A stretch of 10,495 nt of DNA, from contig CALCEF010000142.1 of the NCBI GenBank assembly GCA_937901365.1, positions 1 through 10,495 on the forward strand. The letters are read 5' to 3'. Position numbers and translations under genes: made by a program. The notes under the pieces were generated by a model, which had not been told where the DNA came from, did no database searches, and was given only the letters and a program-made list of their open reading frames with translations. The stretch comes from an uncultured euryarchaeote. Its GTDB lineage: Archaea; Thermoplasmatota; Poseidoniia; Poseidoniales; Thalassarchaeaceae. Shown in pieces: positions 7,362 to 10,495 of this stretch (position 1 is the first letter of the stretch; every line of letters begins with the position of its first letter).

Positions 7362-8030
7362 ATGGGACATCCAAAATTTGCACGACCCAAGTATGACACT
7401 CCGACCCACCCTTGGAAAAAAGGGAGAATCGAAGAGGAGCATGCTCTCAAAGAACAATTCGGTCTCAAGAAAATCGGTGGCATGAAGGAAATTTGGAAAG
7501 CCAAATCCAAGCTGCGACGATGGAGACAGAACGCTATGAAGTTGATTGGTCGAGTTGATACAACAGAAGGTCATTTCTCGCGTGAGAAGACCGATTTGGT
7601 TGAGTCGCTTTACCGCCGGGGCCTATTGGGCGACGGCGCATCTCTTGACGACATTCTACAGATTACCGTCGAGCACGTATTGAGTCGTCGCTTGCAAAGC
7701 CAAGTTTACTACCGTGGACTTGCATCATCGATGCGTCAAGCACGACAATTGGTAATTCACGGACATATCGGTTTGGGTGATCAGAAAATGACTGTTCCAA
7801 GTTACATTATCACCCGAGATGATGAAAACACGTTGACCTATCATCATACTTCACCATTGACGGATGCATCACATCCAATTCGTGTCGAGATTGAAGAAAC
7901 TCGTGCCGCAGCAGAATATGGTGAGGAAGACAACGAGGCGCCCTCGGAAGAATTTGTTGCAGGGGTCGCCGAGGCGGCAGAAGCAGCGCCTTCTGCCGAA
8001 GACACACAAGTAGAAGGGGGCGATGAGTGA
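7362..8030 (+). CDS. rps4: Small-subunit ribosomal protein uS4 with acidic C-terminal tail
   Basis: uS4 is a primary 16S rRNA binder at the 30S body, nucleates assembly and lines the mRNA entry channel. The protein has 222 residues. Its N-terminus, [20 protein letters not shown] (1-20), is typical of archaeal uS4. The S4 RNA-binding domain spans about 107-155 and includes [20 protein letters not shown] (108-127) and the turn HGHIGLGD (133-140). Archaeal uS4 is usually nearer 180 residues; here residues about 182-222 form an Ala/Glu/Asp-rich tail with no lysine or arginine, presumably flexible and exposed. Its stop codon overlaps the ATG of uS11 by one base (TGATG), so the two are translationally coupled. 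Confidence 0.97.
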   Translation: MGHPKFARPKYDTPTHPWKKGRIEEEHALKEQFGLKKIGGMKEIWKAKSKLRRWRQNAMKLIGRVDTTEGHFSREKTDLVESLYRRGLLGDGASLDDILQITVEHVLSRRLQSQVYYRGLASSMRQARQLVIHGHIGLGDQKMTVPSYIITRDDENTLTYHHTSPLTDASHPIRVEIEETRAAAEYGEEDNEAPSEEFVAGVAEAAEAAPSAEDTQVEGGDE

Positions 8031-8413
8031 TGTCACACAAAGCCGTACTTCACATCTACAGTTCGTACAATAATGTGCTTCTAACCGCCACCGATTTGAC
8101 TGGTGCTGAGACTGTCGCCAAGGTCAGTGGTGGTCAAGTGACAAAGAAAGGAAGCGATGCAGGTGGACAGTTTGCTGCAACGAGAGCGGCAGAGCGTATT
8201 GCAGACATGCTTCGTGAGAAGGATTTCACACAAGTCATCGTAAAATATCGAGGTGTTGGTGGTAACAAATCACCAAATACGGGCCCAGGTGCACAAGCTG
8301 CAATTCGAGCCCTAACCCGTGCGGGTATGACGATTACAAGAATCGAGGATGTAACTCCAATTCCTCATGATGGAACGAAGAAGAAGGGTGGCCGTCGTGG
8401 CCGTCGTGTATGA
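8030..8413 (+). CDS. rps11: Small-subunit ribosomal protein uS11
   Basis: uS11 lies on the 30S platform next to the E-site mRNA and helps form the decoding-side platform. The 127-residue length is normal. It shows the conserved early segment [15 protein letters not shown] (8-22), the glycine-rich turn [15 protein letters not shown] (40-54), [17 protein letters not shown] (71-87), and the basic C-terminal end [11 protein letters not shown]. An in-frame GTG lies immediately before the chosen ATG; the ATG is preferred because it makes the usual one-base TGATG overlap with uS4. GAAGGGGG (8013-8020), nine bases upstream, can act as a Shine-Dalgarno. RpoD begins 14 bases after the stop. Confidence 0.97.
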   Translation: MSHKAVLHIYSSYNNVLLTATDLTGAETVAKVSGGQVTKKGSDAGGQFAATRAAERIADMLREKDFTQVIVKYRGVGGNKSPNTGPGAQAAIRALTRAGMTITRIEDVTPIPHDGTKKKGGRRGRRV

Positions 8414-8415
8414 TA

Positions 8416-8423
8416 GAAGGTGA
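8416..8423 (+). promoter_or_regulatory. Shine-Dalgarno of RpoD that decides its start
   Basis: GAAGGTGA ends four bases before ATG 8428. An in-frame ATG at 8410 overlaps the uS11 stop and would place this site inside the coding region, so 8428 (protein beginning MVKIEII) is the better start. Confidence 0.7.
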
Positions 8424-8427
8424 AAAT

Positions 8428-9318
8428 ATGGTTAAGATCGAAATTATTGAAGAGCGGGACAATCACGTTACTGTCCTTCTCAAGGAAACTGACCGCGCAT
8501 TCGCCAATGCATTGCGTCGCACGCTGATGACCAATGTACCCAAAATGGCAATTCACCGTGTTCGTTTTGAACTAGGGACAATCGAAGATAATCAAACTGG
8601 TGAAATCTACGAATCGGTCGGCGCACTACCGGACGAAGTCATTGCGCACCGCTTGGCAATGATTCCCATTCCAACATTCCATGACGAGTTTTGCTTCCTA
8701 GAGGACGACCCAGGGAATGAAGGTCTACCGCGAGAGGAATGGGGAACGCCTGCGAGTCAAATTATCTACCACTGTAGTGCAAGAGGTACTGCGGATGGAC
8801 ACCTTGTAACCGCTGGAGATCTCAATGTTCTCGGTGAGGACAAGTTGCAAATTCCAGAAATGTACCGTGATATCCCAATTACCAAACTTTTCTCGGGACA
8901 ATATCTTGAGTTCTATGCCTATGCAGTTCTCGGTGTGGGTTCGGATCATTCCAAGTGGAATCCTGTCTCAGGAGTGTCTTTCAGTTCGAGAAAGATTGCA
9001 ACGATTGCAAAACCAGGAAAGGCAAAGGCTCTCTGGGATTTGGACCTGACAATCAATAAATCAGATTTCAAAAATAAGAAACTTGAGGACGTGCAAAAAG
9101 TAGAGACTCTCATTCGAGAAATGCACCATGTTGGAGACGGTACCGAAAGAATCGAGGATTTCGCAGATGCGATTACGGTCGAAGATGTTCCTGGAGAATA
9201 TCTGTTCAGCTTTGACACCGATGGCTCAATGACTGCTCGAACAGCTTTCAGCATGGGATGTCAAGCGCTCGCTTCACGATTTTCAAACATCTCTGAACAA
9301 CTCTCAGAGGAACTTTGA
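8428..9318 (+). CDS. rpoD: DNA-directed RNA polymerase subunit D (Rpo3)
   Basis: Archaeal counterpart of bacterial alpha N-terminal domain and eukaryotic Rpb3. It pairs with subunit L and, with N and P, nucleates RNA polymerase assembly. The 296-residue product has the dimerisation/core motif DRAFANALRRTLMTNVPKMA (22-41), the insert domain with PDEVIAHRLAMIPI (68-81), and the returning core at FSFDTDGSMTARTAF (260-274) followed by the C-terminal helix. It is longer than the usual 260-270 residues. Many archaeal RpoD proteins carry four cysteines in domain 3 that bind a 3Fe-4S or 4Fe-4S cluster. Here only three cysteines exist (89, 116, 278) and none lies in the domain 3 stretch (about 185-255), so no cluster is expected. 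It stands directly after uS11, as in most archaea. Confidence 0.97.
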   Translation: MVKIEIIEERDNHVTVLLKETDRAFANALRRTLMTNVPKMAIHRVRFELGTIEDNQTGEIYESVGALPDEVIAHRLAMIPIPTFHDEFCFLEDDPGNEGLPREEWGTPASQIIYHCSARGTADGHLVTAGDLNVLGEDKLQIPEMYRDIPITKLFSGQYLEFYAYAVLGVGSDHSKWNPVSGVSFSSRKIATIAKPGKAKALWDLDLTINKSDFKNKKLEDVQKVETLIREMHHVGDGTERIEDFADAITVEDVPGEYLFSFDTDGSMTARTAFSMGCQALASRFSNISEQLSEEL

Positions 9319-9334
9319 GTCTCACACGACTCAA
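9315..9334 (+). terminator. Hairpin spanning the RpoD stop codon
   Basis: TTGAGTC (9315-9321), loop TCACAC, GACTCAA (9328-9334): a perfect seven-base-pair stem with the stop codon (9316-9318) in its left arm. No T-run follows. It lies between RpoD and pantoate kinase and could lower read-through or mark an mRNA processing site. Confidence 0.4.
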
Positions 9335-9361
9335 GTGTAGCACCCCCTACGAGGGTTCGTG

Positions 9362-10336
9362 ATGAGGGGAAGAGCCCGAGTGGGTGGACATGTTACGCTG
9401 ATTTTCAGCATCCAAGATGATTCCGAGCATTTGCTTGAACAAGGAAGTCGAGGCGCAGGATTATCTTTAGATCGTGGTGTAATTCTTGAAGCCAATGCTC
9501 AACCTGGAACTGGAAATCTCGTGATTGAAGGAGATGCTCCGAGTTCAGAATTACATCAATTGGTACTTGAAGAATTGAAAATTCTTGATTCGACATGTGG
9601 TGATTATGATTGGAGTCTGACTCATGTCGGAGAATTACCTGCATCGCAAGGGTTCGGTCTTTCAGCTGCAGGTTCCATAGGTTGTGCACTAGCCATTCAA
9701 CGAGCCTTGGGTATTGATGAAGACATTGCACGAGCCCGTTCAATACATGTCGCTCACAGAGTGGAGCGGCGACTTTCCGGGGGGTTGGGTGATGTTGCTG
9801 CGTTGCATGCAAGTGGTGTTGAACTTCGATTGGAACCTGGCTGCCCCCAGTTACGTGATGGTCTTGGTGGTCCCGGAGCAGTTCTATCATGGCATACTGA
9901 AATACCATTGGTCCTGGTATGGAGAAAAACTTCAAGTCAGCACACCTCAAATTACATTGATGATGCAAATTGGAAACTTTCGATTAAGGCTGCAGGCGAA
10001 CACTGCTTATTTGGACTGCGCGAGGGGCAATGGGATGCTACAAGGTGGTCAGAATTATTGGCGAAGAGTGCTGAATTCGCTGAACGCTCGGGATTGCTTG
10101 GGGATTCAAATCGGCTCGAACTCCTTCACTTAATTGGAGGGGCGCTCGCTGGTGCTGGATTCGCTGATGGGAAACTCGTTACACGTCTCTGTATGTTAGG
10201 CGAAAGTGCAGTCATTGTTCCAAGTGAGTTAACACGATCAGATGATTGGCAGAAAATAGTCGTCGATAATTTGGAAATGAGGGGACTAGGTGCTGCTTCA
10301 GCATCGGTTGCTTCTGATGCCCTCAATCTCCATTGA
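9362..10336 (+). CDS. Pantoate kinase (archaeal CoA biosynthesis, GHMP family)
   Basis: Pantoate kinase phosphorylates pantoate with ATP to 4-phosphopantoate, the archaea-specific step before joining to beta-alanine on the way to coenzyme A. The 324-residue protein has the family layout: N-terminal GGHVTLIF (8-15), GSRGAGLSLDRGV (28-40), the GHMP phosphate-binding loop GFGLSAAGSIGCALA (97-111, standing for the usual GLSSS type), then RLSGGLGDVAA (137-147). The GSRGAG and GGLGDV blocks are what separate pantoate kinase from homoserine or mevalonate kinases. ATG 9362 is chosen over the adjoining GTG 9359; GAGGG (9351-9355) is a partial Shine-Dalgarno. There is no TATA box at the right distance, so it is probably transcribed with RpoD, 43 bases upstream. 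Its last 14 bases overlap the convergent gene on the other strand. Confidence 0.9.
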   Translation: MRGRARVGGHVTLIFSIQDDSEHLLEQGSRGAGLSLDRGVILEANAQPGTGNLVIEGDAPSSELHQLVLEELKILDSTCGDYDWSLTHVGELPASQGFGLSAAGSIGCALAIQRALGIDEDIARARSIHVAHRVERRLSGGLGDVAALHASGVELRLEPGCPQLRDGLGGPGAVLSWHTEIPLVLVWRKTSSQHTSNYIDDANWKLSIKAAGEHCLFGLREGQWDATRWSELLAKSAEFAERSGLLGDSNRLELLHLIGGALAGAGFADGKLVTRLCMLGESAVIVPSELTRSDDWQKIVVDNLEMRGLGAASASVASDALNLH

Positions 10337-10495
10337 TTCGCTCGTCGTTTAATCGCTTGTTGTGCTCGATGAGTTCAGTCAAATCTATCGGACTCGCGTC
10401 CAAGAGAATGGCACCCTTCAATTTCAATCCATCACAATACCCATGGCGATAGATGATTGCACCATGACCCCATTCCTCTACGTATCGGTTGACTT
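10323..10495 (-). CDS. C-terminal end of an unrecognised protein, cut by window edge
   Basis: The minus strand is open from the right edge to TGA at 10325-10323, giving 56 residues. The stretch reads protein-like: RYVEEWGHGAIIYRHGYCDG, then LKLKGAILLDASPIDLTELI, then a charged helix EHNKRLNDER before the end. A strand-turn-strand followed by a helix is likely. Codon choice resembles the neighbouring genes, and the other two minus frames are closed here. I cannot name the family from this fragment; the archaeal phosphopantothenate synthetase C-terminus as I recall it does not match. It converges with pantoate kinase and overlaps its end by 14 bases, leaving no room for an intergenic terminator. 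Confidence 0.7.
   Translation of the reverse strand, partial: VNRYVEEWGHGAIIYRHGYCDGLKLKGAILLDASPIDLTELIEHNKRLNDERINGD

Noticed and set aside
9337..9356. Second small hairpin (CCCT-ACG-AGGG) just before pantoate kinase
   Set aside because: Only four base pairs with competing pairings, and it covers the GAGGG ribosome binding site region; too weak to list.
9405..9968. Minus-strand open frame of 187 codons inside pantoate kinase
   Set aside because: It is His/Gln/Leu-rich and lies antisense to a well-supported kinase with all family motifs; a shadow frame.

Overview
The window looks like a piece of an archaeal chromosome, most likely a marine Thermoplasmatota (Poseidoniia, Marine Group II-like). 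The archaeal assignment is firm. It rests on the gene order uS13-uS4-uS11-RNA polymerase subunit D, an archaeal-type pantoate kinase, GGAGGTGA-type ribosome binding sites inside an operon, and TATA/BRE promoters placed about 26 bases before start codons (leaderless mRNAs). The lineage is an inference from protein style (acidic tails, giant membrane protein, medium G+C) and is not proven by any marker I can check here.

Layout. (1) 1-227, minus strand: 5' part of an ATP-type phosphoenolpyruvate carboxykinase gene running off the left edge. (2) 228-369: a divergent promoter region with a TATA/BRE for the carboxykinase, a perfect G/C inverted repeat in the middle and a weak TATA for the next gene. 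(3) 370-4428: a giant polytopic membrane protein of 1352 residues with about 36 membrane segments, not matched to any family I know. (4) About 4541-5461: a membrane-anchored, probably exported protein, also unrecognised. (5) 5507-6760: a class I SAM-dependent methyltransferase with a THUMP-like C-terminal region. (6) 6761-6876: a hairpin plus T-run terminator, then a promoter whose TATA box sits between two copies of an 8-base repeat, then a leader with a strong Shine-Dalgarno site. (7) 6877-10336: a tight operon of uS13, uS4, uS11, RpoD and pantoate kinase. (8) 10323-10495, minus strand: the 3' end of a convergent, unrecognised gene that overlaps the end of pantoate kinase by 14 bases and runs off the right edge.

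How the genes fit together. The right half joins small-subunit assembly proteins and an RNA polymerase assembly subunit with the first archaea-specific step of coenzyme A synthesis, so translation, transcription and CoA supply may share one promoter. The methyltransferase upstream is of a kind usually linked to RNA modification, but it is separated from the operon by a terminator-like hairpin. The membrane protein and the exported protein lie in the same direction and are probably a lineage-specific cell-surface pair. The left gene is central carbon metabolism (gluconeogenesis).

The points most worth a second look are the giant membrane protein with its neighbour, the hairpins that sit at or across stop codons at four gene ends, the duplicated octamer around the ribosomal promoter, an RpoD without the iron-sulfur cysteines, and pantoate kinase taking the place normally held by eL18/uL13/uS9. 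No tRNA, rRNA, CRISPR array, insertion sequence or other mobile element was seen.
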